The translations under genes and the position numbers were made by a program. From Serilophus lunatus (Eukaryota > Chordata > Aves > Passeriformes > Eurylaimidae), in contig VXBA01001192.1 of NCBI GenBank assembly GCA_013399895.1, positions 62,001-126,000 of the forward strand: a stretch of DNA of 64,000 nt, read 5' to 3'. Position 1 is the first letter of the stretch. Every line of letters begins with the position of its first letter. The notes below the pieces were generated by a model. That model did no database searches, was not told the origin of the DNA, and saw only the letters and a program-made list of their open reading frames with translations. Shown piece after piece: positions 27,001 to 39,088 of the stretch.

Positions 27001-27801
27001 CTGCTCTGCTGTCCAGCGGGCCAAAATCCAAGGAATATTTTACAACGTGATAGTTGTTCCATACATAAAGGAGGTTGTCTCGGGGATTATAATCCACAGC
27101 AGCAATGTACTGGTAGGAGTTTGGAAAGGGCACATCCACCATGCTATCCTTGCTTTGGTCAGTGTTATATATGTAGTCTATTTTATTCCCTGTGGCTTCA
27201 TTGTCGTCATCTTCGTACACGGATTTCACAACATATAAAATCCCACAGATCATGAAGGCATTAGATGCTGACCTCTTGTCATAGGCAGTATCCCATGTTC
27301 CTTCAATCCTTAACGTGTAAGGGTTTAACTGGCTAATGACTATTTTGCCATTATTTTGTTCTGTTGCATAGATTACCCACAGCCCGTTCTCATCCACGGC
27401 CAGGTCTATGTCAGACTTGCCTCCCCAGCGGTAGGGAGAGGTATCGTGGTAATTTGCATTAGCTATGATAGCCTCCCCGCTTTTTATCCTTGTCCGCAAG
27501 TCAAACTTGACGATGTTCCTGGTTCGTTCCTTGTTGAAGAACAAAGCCCCATCATACACCACGAACCCTGTGCCATCCACTCGGTGTGGAAGTTTGTAGG
27601 TCGTGGTTGGCCTCCCGGCAATAAAGTCATCCTTGGAGGAGTACTCCGTCAGTGTGTCTGTCCGGTATGGCGTCCAGGGCATGTAGTAGATCTTGTCAGA
27701 TGCCTGCAGAGGGTCCTTGCACCAGGCACCGGACTGGTGGTCAGATTCGAATAAGTGTTCGCTCTGGTATACTCCTTTCAGCAGTCCAGGGCAAAGAAAA
27801 A
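27001..27801 (-). CDS. ADGRL3: ADGRL3 exon: complete olfactomedin-like beta-propeller domain
   Basis: This 801-nt exon runs from acceptor ctacaacag to donor gtaagggt: two bases of a split codon, 266 full codons, and one trailing G. It is uninterrupted and is essentially the vertebrate latrophilin-3 olfactomedin domain, the extracellular five-bladed propeller that binds FLRT proteins and, with the lectin domain, teneurins at synapses. Counting the split V as residue 1, Cys4 (FLCPG) and Cys186 (MICG) have the spacing of the family disulfide. Asp133 (SDIDLAVD), Asn181/Ala182 (SASNAF) and Val236/Asp237 (AAVDYN) fall where the calcium-site residues of the published LPHN3 structures are. Tyr124-Arg125 (SPYRWGG) falls at the FLRT contact. 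VYQSEHLFESDHQSGAW and the acidic YEDDDNEATGNK loop fit ADGRL3. The split C-terminal end reads GPLDSRAG. The ORF extends slightly past both borders, but those parts are intron. No damage is seen. Confidence 0.98.
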
Positions 27802-29570
27802 CTGTTGTAGGGGAAAAGAATTTAAAAAAAAAAAACAAAAACCAAAGTTAATGACAGTTCAGAGGTGGTTTGCCCAGGCACCTCAAAAGCTTCTAGACCT
27901 GGAGTAGAGGACATTTGTGATCAGAGGAAACCCAAGAGCAATGCCTTGTAGCTGGAAACTAGCCCTCCTGCCCACCATGTCTCTAGAACAAGATGCGCTC
28001 CACCAAGCTGATTTTTTCCCCCCCTTGTTTTTCCATCAACTATGGCCTTGTTTTCTGATTGCTTTTCAAATCTACTTTTGCAGGTGTACTTACTTGGACC
28101 ACTCGCCTTTGTAAACTCTGAAATGAATGTGTCCCCAAAGGACTTCTGGTTTAGTATTTCCAAATTATATTCTGTAGTGTACCTACTAGGTGAAGGGCTA
28201 AATTCCAAGGGAATTGATCCACATATTTATTTGAACAGCCCATAGAAGAGTGGCCTAGAAATGGAAATAAGAGAAAGAAATTCCCATCCTTACAGCCCAA
28301 GTGATATTAAATATTTAAAGGATACCAATAGCAAAGCAGAGGCAAATCCCTTAGCAACTCAGAGGAGCGTATAAAGCAAAGGGAGTTGGGGGGGAACACC
28401 CAGCTGTAGTGTAACTAGAAATAAGACTTTCAAAGCTGCTACAGGACACATGAAACATGCAGTCCACACAATTAAAAACGAATGACATATGGATGCTGAA
28501 AGGAAAAGACAAGGAAGGAAGGAAGAAAGGAAAGAAGGAAGGAAAAGAATAAAGTTCGCTGGAGAGGAACCCAAGGTCTAGATTTTAATCAGTTAAAAAA
28601 TGTCCTGTTAAATATAGTAGTAATTCAAACTTAAAAACATATACCTTCTATTGTTACATGAGAGGAGCACAGAGGAGCAGTTTGACTAACTGGGATGCTT
28701 TGCTGCTCAGACTTCGGGGGGGCTGAGAGGGGCTAGGGTATGCTCAGCACCTGGGAGGAGGCTCAGCCAGTGCCCGGCTGACCTTGGCACCACAGGAACG
28801 CCAACACCAAGAGCCCGGCCGGCTGGATGGGGAAGCAAAAGGAGGGATGCTGCAGAGCAAAACCGGCTTGTTTGGCCCTCGTCATCCCTGTTAGCACCCT
28901 CCTGAGCTGGAGGTGCATGTGCCGCTTTAGAGGGAGAATATATGTTGGTTATTTGTAAAGTTGATCTTCATGAGCGTGAGTGGTACAATAACCAGGATGA
29001 GAGGATGGGCAGCAGGAAGGCGTGAAGAGGTATCCCACCACGCACTTCTGGTAGCATGGAGCTGGCAAGATGGGATCCTACATTCACACTTCCTGCATGG
29101 AGCATAATTAATTATTTTTGTAAATGTGGAAATTGGTAATGTTGTCTGGAGAGCAAGATGGAATGAAAATCAAATTTAATAACCAGTAGAAAATTGTATA
29201 GATCCATTGGAGTCTAAGTAACTACACAGAGTTGCTGAGAAAGGGGTGCCATTTCCAAGAGGCTTTTATGCCATAATTAGATACACTTATGCACATGTGT
29301 ACATATGCACACTTTCCAAATTCTTTGGGCAGGAGAAGAGTGAGTTATCTAAGCCTTTGAATAGAAATTTAATGAAAAAAGTGGCAGTGGTAAAAACCTT
29401 TCAGCAAAAATAAGTTATCCAGTGAAGTTGAGCAGCAGAGATACTAAATAAACTTTAACAAAAAGGTAGTGAGAATTAATGACAAAGTATTTCAACTAAA
29501 ACGTTAAACTGTTAAATAACTTAGCCTATACATAAGTAATATATATATAATTTGAAAGGTATTTAATTAC
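27802..29570 (-). other. ADGRL3: ADGRL3 intron of 1.8 kb between microexon and olfactomedin exon
   Basis: This intron starts at gtaattaaat after the microexon and ends at the acceptor ctacaacag, which is preceded by a T-rich tract. It holds a GGAA/GAAAG simple repeat (28511-28549) and a somewhat GC-richer patch near 28700-28880. The minus-strand frame 27921-28208 has no recognisable similarity and is not called a gene. Confidence 0.9.
28511..28549. repeat. GGAA/GAAAG simple repeat
   Basis: An imperfect purine-only tetranucleotide repeat in the 1.8 kb intron between microexon and olfactomedin exon. Confidence 0.9.
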
Positions 29571-29585
29571 CTTTTTGTTCCACTT
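29571..29585 (-). CDS. ADGRL3: ADGRL3 15-nt microexon (KVEQK insert, splice site A)
   Basis: A 15-nt exon, AAGTGGAACAAAAAG on the minus strand, lies between a ctacaatag acceptor and a gtaattaaat donor. The lectin exon leaves an A and the olfactomedin exon supplies TT, so inclusion reads K-V-E-Q-K and then V (G from the microexon plus TT), followed by FLCPG. Skipping gives one I codon (A plus TT), then FLCPG. Both products stay in frame. KVEQK is the known alternative insert of vertebrate latrophilins in the linker between the lectin and olfactomedin domains. In latrophilin-1 the insert lowers teneurin affinity; a similar role here is inferred. It sits 1.8 kb upstream of the olfactomedin exon, as expected. 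The exact peptide, frame and splice sites make chance unlikely. Inclusion levels cannot be read from DNA. Confidence 0.93.
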
Positions 29586-29592
29586 CTATTGT

Positions 29593-29638
29593 AGAGAGAG
29601 AGGTAAAGAGAGAAAGGAGAAAAGAGAATAGATTAATG
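29593..29638 (-). promoter_or_regulatory. Long polypyrimidine tract and candidate branch point of the microexon
   Basis: On the minus strand a nearly unbroken C/T run of about 36 nt (29593-29628, one interruption at 29604) ends seven bases before the microexon. No AG occurs between it and the acceptor. A branch-point-like CATTAAT (29632-29638) lies just upstream, about 47 nt from the acceptor AG. A long tract with an AG exclusion zone is typical of microexons that are hard to define and are controlled by PTBP-type repressors and neuronal activators. No TGC motif of the SRRM4 type is visible right next to the acceptor. The regulatory role is inferred. Confidence 0.55.
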
Positions 29639-29722
29639 GTACTGTATTGGCCAGGTACTTTTCTTTACCTCTTTCATATGAAAAGGAAGCTTCATTAATT
29701 TACTTTAGTATGTGAACATTTG

Positions 29723-29737
29723 TATATATATATATAT
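29723..29737. repeat. (TA)n microsatellite
   Basis: Fifteen bases of TA alternation, about 140 bp upstream of the microexon in transcription order. Confidence 0.85.
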
Positions 29738-29877
29738 GTAAGAAAACCTTTCCTCTGATATACACTGGATAATATGCAGACGAGCTGAACAAAATACAGA
29801 TAAATTTTAACTTCAGAAAAATCTTTAAGAATTAAAAAAGCCCAACACTTGGGATATAATGAGTCCTCAGAACTATC

Positions 29878-29915
29878 TGAGATACCTTGTCAGACTAATT
29901 GAGATACCTTGTCAG
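29878..29915. repeat. Exact 16-bp direct repeat, 22-bp period
   Basis: TGAGATACCTTGTCAG occurs twice (29878-29893 and 29900-29915), separated by ACTAAT, about 290 bp upstream of the microexon in transcription order. Confidence 0.85.
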
Positions 29916-32900
29916 CAGCAAACTTGGATTAGTTTCACAGAGCAAAATGAAATACCCATAACTTGAAATATGACAGATATAGATTTATGTATAGAATAAA
30001 AATTTCAGGGAGAAACTTTATAGAATATACATCTTCATATATTTTGCCAAAATCCTGCAAAACAGAGCTCCCTATTTAAAGCAAGTAAATATTTGCTTGT
30101 AACATGAAAAGAGAACTCAGGAGAGTCAAATGAAGCATGTCAGTGGATATTTGCAGAGTCCTGTCCAAAGTCCTTGGAGAAACAAACTTTAGTAAGACTT
30201 GGGAAAAAAACAACAATTTGACATACAGAAATATTTATATGATTTATAAGATCTCAAAGATTTACAGTGTTACTGAGTCAAAAATATCTAAGCACTATTT
30301 AAAAAGCCCAGCCCCAGAACTTGCTGTATATCTTAATGTGAATTATTCACCATACATCATAATGCTGCTGAAGAGGCTGTGTCCCTTTGGACAAAGCCCC
30401 TTGCAGGCAGAAGAAATAAATGCAGTGCATTTATTGTTAAACACTCAGTACTGGTTTCTATACCAAACAACCTCCTGTGAGTAGCTTTGGAGGCCTTCAT
30501 GCAAAACCTTCCTGCAGTTGTGGCACAGGCCCCATCTTCTCCCAGCTGCTTGGTAAGGAACCAAACAGCTTCTCCAGCCCTGGGCTGGTACTGCAGGGCC
30601 TCTTCCCTGAGGGCATAAAGACAGGCCCCACGAAATATCACAGGGAGAAGTGAGAACTTAACAATAAACCAGTATGGTTTTGACAGCTGAAAGATCTCTG
30701 TTCAGAGAAGTGAGACAGGAATGCAAAGGTATGCACACACATTTTGTTTTTTCTTGCCCAGAGTCCACTCCAGCCCCTTCTACACAGAGACACTTGCCAA
30801 ATGGCTGTCCACTGGTGCTGGGATTTCAAACTCCTTTGCATTCAAAAGTCTCATTCATTTGGATGGGAAACTGCAGGTTCAGGGGAAGAATGATTTCAGG
30901 GTAGGGCTGAAAATGCACTGGTTAGACATGTGGATCTGCAAGTTCCAAGCAGGGAAGCGTAGAGCTAGAGTCAACTGCAGCTCCCCCAACAAGTGTTTCC
31001 AAACTTCAACAGCCTTTTTTGCCTGGGCTTTGATTCAGGCTCCTTACTACTTCATAACAGGTTAAGGTTAAAGGCAAATGTTTTCAACATGTGGCTGTCA
31101 GGGCTCCAGGGAGCACAGACAATGCACTTGAATGCAAGCACCTGATTTTGCAAGGAAAGAGCCAGCAAGATTAAAAGGCTCCAGACTTAGCAATTGGAGA
31201 AACCCGCATAGCAATTGTTCTCCCCATCCCAGGCTGTGGCTGGTCACAGTTAAGCAAGGTAGTCAGAAAAACATTAAATGTCCCTGGCAAAAGCAAGAAG
31301 GCAACATGATAGACCCTCAAATGTATGGCTGCATGCTGATTCTTCTGCTTGACGGTATACAGTACCTCTGGCAGCATAGAAGGTAGCAATTTACATTTCC
31401 AAATGAGAAAAAGCTTTTGTAATGCACTCAAACAACAGTGTGATATTGTAAAGCAGGAAGAGAGAAGTTTCTAGAGGAGATAATATATTTTCAACCAGCT
31501 GATCTGGGTGACCTGAATAGCTGATTACCCTTATCCTGAATAGCTCATATGTGTTATTAGCAGACAGTGCCAGCTCTCTTGAAATTCCAAACACGAATGT
31601 GTTTTGGTGACCTTCTGCATGGTGTTTCCATTGTATGTTTCCAAAATACATATTCTTCCCTCTGCTGGTTTAAGACTCAATGCCTTTGAATTTCAATACT
31701 TGGGGAGCCATATTCTTCAAACAGGTTGCATGAGAGGCTTGGAGGATTCAGCTCATTAGGCAATACTAAAAGGAAGAGTCTAATTAGCGTCTGATTATCC
31801 CTTTAGTTACACAACATACTACTGAAAAACTGTCTTCATAAAGTACTGGTAGAATTTTTTTCATTTTCTCCAATTAGACAAATTTACATCTCTGTAATGC
31901 CTATGCCAGTCTACAGAACTTAAGTACTGCTTATAGCACAGGAGGCACCTTACCTTCCTACAGGGATCTACACAAAAAGCAGGAATATGCAGCTATTACA
32001 CTTATAGTGAGATCCCCATTCCTGCTATCTCTGCTTTGGAGAAGAACAAGGTCATTTCACCTCGAATTCCTATGATGGTTGTAGGCCAGTGCCCTTGGCT
32101 TCAGTAGTGCCAAGGGCCAGAAGGAAATCAAAGAACCCTTTGCCAGGTTTGAGGGGAGCTACAAACAATACGTTTCGCATACACTGATTTTCTCGTGTCT
32201 CTTCAGACGGAAGTAAAACGAGGACAATGTTCAATTGTGGGCAACCACAGCCTGTCCACAAGTGATCAGGCAAACTCTTGACACCCATTCAGAGAAATTG
32301 CATAAAAACATTAATTAAATGCTCTTAGTACTGGTGGGTTGGGGCTCTGAAAACACACTCTGGCACAATTAACACTTGAACAACATTAACTGCTCATTTT
32401 CTTACCACCACATTGAGTTGCACTCAACCATTTAAGGCACAAGCACACAAAGGCAGAGCCATATAGAGAGGTGTCTCCCTGGCACTGCTTCAAACCCACA
32501 CAACAGCAATTAAACAAGTTAGCAAACATTTGTGCCCTGTACTTTCCCAGCTGTTTGTTTCGGAGTTTTTTTCAGGGTAGATGTTTAATGGTAGAGTAAG
32601 TGACATTCACTCCCTGTCTCTATCCTTCACCTATCAGACTGATTTAATATACTTAGACTAACAATTCACAGACACAGTGTTAAGCACTCAGTTATTGACA
32701 AAATAAAAGAACTAAAAAACCCAGGTTTTTGAGGCTGACCCTAGTAGCACAAGATGCAGCATCTCAGCCATGCTGAGGGTGCTTCATGCCAGGCATGGCT
32801 GACTGCTGCACCTGGCACCCAACAACCAATTTGATCAGATGCACAGGCAGGTGAAGCTGAAGTGTAATCATTGCACTAGGAAATCAATTAGGGAAACATC

Positions 32901-34030
32901 CTCAGGAGGCACAGCACTGGTCTCTTGCCCTGCCCTGACATATGAGCCATGGTGCAAGATGGTGACTATTACATAGGTGATTCACCATTTGGCCCTGAGC
33001 CCTGTTGCCCTGGACCTGAAAAACAAAGTCTCGAAGGTGCCCTTGCACCAGGGGTCCCCATATGAGGATGGTCTGGGACTTACAGCCTTTTCTTTTTTTA
33101 ATCCCTAGACCTCTAGCACCTTGGACAGCCTTGTGCCAACAGCAAAGTATCCACAACCCTTTCAATGTTTGACTTGAGGGCTTACCTATAGGACCCATAA
33201 AAGGCTCTCCCAATTTATATGGTTCTCCCTAAGTCACAGCCCTACCTGTGAGTTTTAAGTTGAACAGGAACATGTTTGAAAAGCTTCAAATATAGCGAGC
33301 CACTCCAAAGCAAGCCCATGAAGAGCATGCTCACATATGAAGGTGGTATTCTTTGAAGACATGCTTGGGTCCTGGAGTCACAGTGTTCCCTACTTAATTA
33401 TTACAGTAAACAAGAAACATGTTCAAAATTCAGGGCTTTAAAGAACTCATCGATATCAGAATACCTTTAACTTATCAAAATGGAAAATAGTAGTCTATAC
33501 AATATAGGCAATATAGAGGGAAAGGTGGCATCAGATTCACAGCACACCCAGCATGGTGGATCATTGACCACAGCACCCTGTAGTCAGTGATAGAGAAACT
33601 CTGTCCTCTAGGTTGTAGGAAAATCCTCTCTTAAGTAGGATGTATTTCCAGTCATGCTAATAGTAATAAGGTCCAGTAATATGTGGTCCTGTGAAGTTTT
33701 TGTTCCCAACATCCAAAATTCAAGAAAGTGGTTGAGACCCCCGAGAAAACACAGCACTTGACAGATCAGAGGCAACATGAGAGTAGGGTACAGATGCTAC
33801 AGTAGAGTCATGAGCTTTTCACTCATCCCTCTGGTTCTTTGTACCAGCAACCAGCCAGTGAGGCTGAAGAAGATTTCAGTAAGGTTGTATAAATTTCAAA
33901 GCCATGGTGCTCTACTGTTTGGAAGAATAGCTGATACGTAGACAGATTCCAGTGGAGAAACACAGTTGGAACAAAGCTGAACTCTGCAGCAGCAGAACTA
34001 AAATAAATATATCTAAACTCAAGGAATGAA

Positions 34031-34147
34031 AATCATAGAATTATAGAATGGTTTTGGTTGGAAGAGACCTTAAAGATCATCTCGTTTCAACAACCCAGCC
34101 ACAGGCAAGGACACCTTCCACTAGGATCATGTTGCTCAAAGCCTGAT
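34031..34147 (-). mobile_element. CR1 LINE 3' end fragment (avian type)
   Basis: A short CR1 terminus, seen on the plus strand as aatcatagaattatagaatg followed by gttttggttggaagagacct, a caaggacaccttccact block and ttgctcaaagcctgat. This is the reverse complement of the avian CR1 3' end with its ATTCTATG-type octamers. It is heavily 5'-truncated. Confidence 0.93.
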
Positions 34148-37100
34148 TAAAATATGAAAATACTTTTTTTAAAAAAATTAATTTCTACTTCAAACACACT
34201 CAAACACCCATATATAGTCTACCAGAAAAAAAGCTAAGAGAACTAGCTCAGCATTTATATGACATTCTAGCAACCTAAAGTTCAAAATGCTGCAGAAATA
34301 CCTGCTTCTGCTTCTTTTCCTTCTCCCCATACCTAAATTAAAATGACAAAAGAGACCACATAGTCAAGTTCAGCACTCACTCTGTGCAGCACAGACACAA
34401 AACAAAATACACGCCACCATTTCTCTCATCCACCCACTCCGTCTAGTAAAGCCTGGAGTCCCACTGTAGTGCAAGTGAGCAGCCACCAGACCCAAATGCC
34501 TCAATAATGGGAACACAGCCACATCCATCACAGCAAGCCGTAGCCAGCAGAAGGTCAGATGATACTTTGCTTCTAGCCAAATGGTCTTCGGTTGCAGTTG
34601 CTTTATTGCACCTATGCTCTCCACAGAAGGCACAGTGACCACCCTTCATCTCCATCCACCACGTCAAGCTGTCCTCAAGTCACAATTTAACTCTAGTCCT
34701 GTTAGTCCCAGTGAAACACTGATTTTCTGAGCTTTTAATGTGAAAACTTGCAACAGAGGGAGGCCTCTTGAGTCTTGGCCCAGGAACAAGCACAGAGAAC
34801 AGAAAAACTCCTTTTTCTAAGACTACTTTGCAAATATGGACTACTGCTAATTTACCTTAGTTTTGGCCACCAAATCCTCCTTTACTATAATTTTTAATTT
34901 ATTCATTTTTTTCCCTCAGCATGACAAGTTTTCTAGAATGCATTTAAATGGGGAACAGACCCCATTAACACTACCCGGCTTTGCAGTCCAAGGGCAACCT
35001 GACACTTGAATGTAAAGCACTCAGACTTTCATTCTTCAGACAGAGGAAAAAAGATACTATTGTTATCAGTTATATCACCATGAATTATCTTTCTTTTGGC
35101 TGACAATTTGTGTTATGAAAGAACATTCAACGATGAGTGTCTGTTGGAGCTCTCCAACAAACCAAAACTATTCTACAAGGTAAGCTTTAACGTTTATTTA
35201 GGTTTAAAATAAATTGCAAAGGTGGGACTCAGTTTGTAGTGTTATCTTTCCAAGAAAATTTAAGATTTCATTAAATAGATACTTCCTTCTTCTTGACTGT
35301 ATGTACCTGTGTGTGCACATTATACTCCTTCCTATAAGACTGGAAAAAAAATTGTCTTGATTTATTGTACAGGAGAAATGCTTGCCTTTTACAGCAAATG
35401 AAGTGCTAATCCTTTATTTTATAAAAGGGAGGAATAATTTCACTTGCTCAGCTTCCATATTACATTTTTCATATAATACCCAAGCATCAGCAAACAAAGG
35501 TGCTCTACGAGTACTTTGTGTTACAATGGCTTCATGTAACACATTCCACAAATTACCATCTCCTAATTAATTTTGCTGTGAAGTACAGAGATTGGAAATG
35601 TCAATAATCTACACTTTCATGAACCACAACCTAAATTAGATCCTTAAATATGGTATCTATAGATCTGGAGAAATCAAAGCTGTCATTTTTTGTAAGTGGA
35701 TTTTTTTTTATCCTTAGATTTCCATTCATCTGATAAATCTGTGAAACCTTTCAAACCATTAATTTGAGCTTCCTTAAAATGTCAGTGCTTTCAGTCTGCT
35801 TTTTAATACATAGTAAGTAAATTTAATAGATGTTCACTAAAATAAAATAAAGATTATTAACGTTAAAACATCCGTCAGTGTAACTTAAAGTTACCAGGAC
35901 CCAGGAAACCACTAATACACATTAAGTCTTGTCCACTAGAGGTTTCTGCAAGATGAAAAAAGTTATGGTTTCCTGCAAAACTGCCTTGCATATTATAGAT
36001 CAAACTTCAGGCTGTTTTGGGAGAATGCCATCTTTTTGTTAAGACATTCATATAATGGACAACAGACATCAGAGGCCAGAGCCCCCAATATGGACTCTCC
36101 CTCAAATCCAACCAATAACAAATGCTTTTCTACGGCAAAGTAAATTTTCTAGGAGCTCATTTGAGTGACCTGATTTCCTAATTCTTGGTACCAAACCACA
36201 CACAAAAAATATGCCTTTAAAAATTTTTAAGGGAAAATCAAAAATCACTCCTGCAGAAAGCAAATAAAACCCATAGATTCTGAGTTTTGGGGTTAAACAG
36301 ATCTCTGCTGTGTGCCTGGTCCTCCAAAAGCAGCAAGCAGCAAGCTGGTTCTCAACAATTTTGCAAACATTTGAATTTCCCAAAATTCAGTGAATAATTG
36401 CTATTCTTTCTTTGCCTCTCTCTTCTCATTATTATTCCAGGTGGCAGTCACAGTGACTGGCTTCTCTGAAGAAGCAGACACTTAATCAGCTTCAGCAGAT
36501 ACTGAATGTGATTGCACTGCACTTCTAAATGTATTATTCCAAGAGATAAATATTTTTTTCTCAAGTAAAGATAATTCACTTAAGATATAATGAGTCCTGA
36601 AATATACTGCACTGGAAAGAAAAGAAGCAGCAAGAATTGTTATATTCGAAGTTTATCTTCAGAAGAAATATCTGATTTTTTAATGTGTATAAATCTCTCC
36701 TGTAGATGAGATTTTATGTTTAGAGCACCATTCCAAAGATAGAGTAACTTGACAAATTCATCCCTGAATTTGGGAAACAAAAAAGTCATAGTGTTTATTA
36801 AAGCACTAGCCACTACTCACCACTCCCAAAATTAGAAAAACGAGCCAGGCAAACTTCGGCTGTGACCCTATAGCCAGTAGCACATCCTTCTGTTGACACC
36901 AGCTTACATTAAAACCAGCAGTAACTTCTTAATTCATTGCAACTCTCAACTTGTGCAGCAGGAATTTCCTTTTAAATTCATCAATTAAAAAGAAGCAGCA
37001 AGAGGTGTGAGCTTAAGAGGAAAAAAAAGGACCGTACAAGTACTTTGTGAAATTCAATTCAATTACGGCTACAGGTCATTCAGCCAAACTTGCCTTGGCA

Positions 37101-37192
37101 GTTGGCCTCTTATTGTTTCCAGCACAACAGCAGATGAGCGAGCTACCATTAAATTACAGCAGAATCAGCCACCTGGACATCATCCTCCCATT

Positions 37193-37219
37193 AAGGGAAA
37201 AAAAAAAAAGGGAAAAAAA
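37193..37219. repeat. A/G-rich low-complexity tract
   Basis: A-rich sequence interrupted by GGG, like the tract at 8546-8586. Confidence 0.75.
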
Positions 37220-38930
37220 TAGAAAAATAAAAGAAGTAAAAGCACAGATCCAGAGAGAGAGGCAAGCACTGTGGAGGCTGACCCTCTGCAGCACTTGCTC
37301 TGTAGCTGGCTTCTGCTGCTGACAAAGAGCCTGATGCTGAGCACCCATCAGCCTTTTGCACACAGCCCTGCAGCTAGAACAGATCAGATGTGGAGATCCA
37401 GTCTTAAACCTCATCCAGGCTGTGGGCTCCTTTATAAAATGGGAGAGAAACATTACTGTGCGGTACTTGCAGCTCCAATTCTAAAAAAAAATAAAAAATA
37501 GTTGAGCTTTTTCTAATGGTGCTTCTCTGAAAAAGGCCTACACACAAAGTGATTACCAAGATGCTGCTCCCCTCCATGAAGAAAGGCTTCTGTGCACATA
37601 GAGGTGGACCAAGAGCTGCTGGCAGCAGGGTTTGATCCTCCAGGGCTGCTGAGTGTGGTTTTTCAGAGCAGGAACATACACCTAATTCCCAGTGCTGCCA
37701 GCTCAGCCCAGGAGTGACCAGAGGCAGCGTATGGAAGGACAAATTGACAGAACAGTTAAAAAACCCACAATGAAACAGCTGTTTGGGAAATAAATAACCT
37801 TGCCTGGCAAAATCTAACTCCAGAGAGCTCTAGTAAGCAAGTCTGAGTCCAGGTCTTACTCCACTTGCTCAGTCAGCTCATGTGTAACTGGGTCAGGCAA
37901 ATAGACCTGGACGACCATCCTACTCGTTTCTGCTTCTGGGATGTCAAACGCACAGAAAGATCATATGGCAGCTAGGCAAATGCAGCTAATTAGGTATAAT
38001 TATTATTTGCATAGCTCTTTATAGCTTTCTTGCTGGATGAATTGCAAATCATCCTAACCTGACTTTAAAAGGAACAAAATCCTGAAGTTCATTAAAGATT
38101 TGTCCTCATCTGGGCAACAGATAAATCTAGGATGTCAAGAGCCTGACAGAGCCATCAAGGCAAGCGTTAGATGTCTTGCCTTAAGCAGTAGGTGGGAAGG
38201 GAAAATATCTTAGGTGAGGGACCACTGAATTAAAGTTCTGTGTCTTTTGGTCCGATTTCTCTCTAAAGAGGAATAAACTGTTTGTCAACCTGCCAGCTAT
38301 GAAACTAGCTATAAAATAATAGATTCCACAGGCCCAAATGAGGCTAATCATGATTGCCAAGGCATGTCTGAACTGTGAGAAGTGAGTGAAATCTGATGCT
38401 CTTCAGAGAAAACATTTATTGAAAAGCTCTTTGCTCTGCAATAAGCCTTGGCAGTTATCTCATGTCTTGGAGTATCTGCCATATTTCTCATTTGATTGCA
38501 AAGCATATTGCTGACACCAGCTGCTATGGCTGAGTTTCCTTTAATAATGCTTTGGTAGGTAAAACACCGCTTCTCCTAACTACTCAGAGAATGGTCAGGA
38601 AGGATTTTGTATCAATTGCCTCTGTCAATAGTACTTAAGTGTCTCCAACTGGATGCTGCGGTAAAATGCCCATCAAAATCAAAAAGATTTCAACAAAGCC
38701 AAGCAACAAAGGGACACATTTGTTTTCTCCTCTCTGAATTGGGAGAACACCTATAAAGTAACTGGAGAGGTGGGATTTTACCACAGCCACTGGAGAGCAA
38801 ATGAAGAGTAAAGGAAGAAGACGTTAAGACTTTTCACTGGTCCTTTTGATTTTACAATCTGGTATAAATTTTAACAATGCCTGCTATTTAAAAAGAGAAG
38901 ACACACACAAAAAAAAGAATCAAAGCGTGC

Positions 38931-39088
38931 CTTCTAACATTTTTAGGTTTAAGTAATTAAAGCAAGTGTGCTGTATGTGTGTGTGTGCACATATGCGCAC
39001 TCATATGCAGAGGAATGACTTCCAACATTTTAAGATTCAAATAATCAACCAAAGCGTGTGTCACACGCACATATGCTCACATGTGTAA
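38931..39088. repeat. Imperfect local duplication with alternating purine-pyrimidine tract
   Basis: Two related units of about 70-80 bp start at 38931 (cttctaacat) and 39019 (cttccaacat). Each passes through aagtaatta/aaataatca and ends in a GT/CA-rich part with cacatatg. Bases 38972-39000 of unit one alternate pyrimidine and purine for 29 positions without a break. Unit two has the inverted repeat GCGTGTG-T-CACACGC (39054-39068). Confidence 0.65.

Noticed and set aside
32902..33213. 103-codon minus-strand ORF with Gly/Gln/Cys-rich peptide
   Set aside because: No known domain, and splice borders are not convincing. It may be an unrecognised old repeat.
29853..36598. Shared 15-mer gatataatgagtcct near 29853 and 36582
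   Set aside because: Flanks differ, and one 15-base match between AT-rich stretches does not show a dispersed repeat.
8546..37219. Similarity between the A/G tracts at 8546-8586 and 37193-37219
   Set aside because: Explained by low complexity; there is no shared unique flank.
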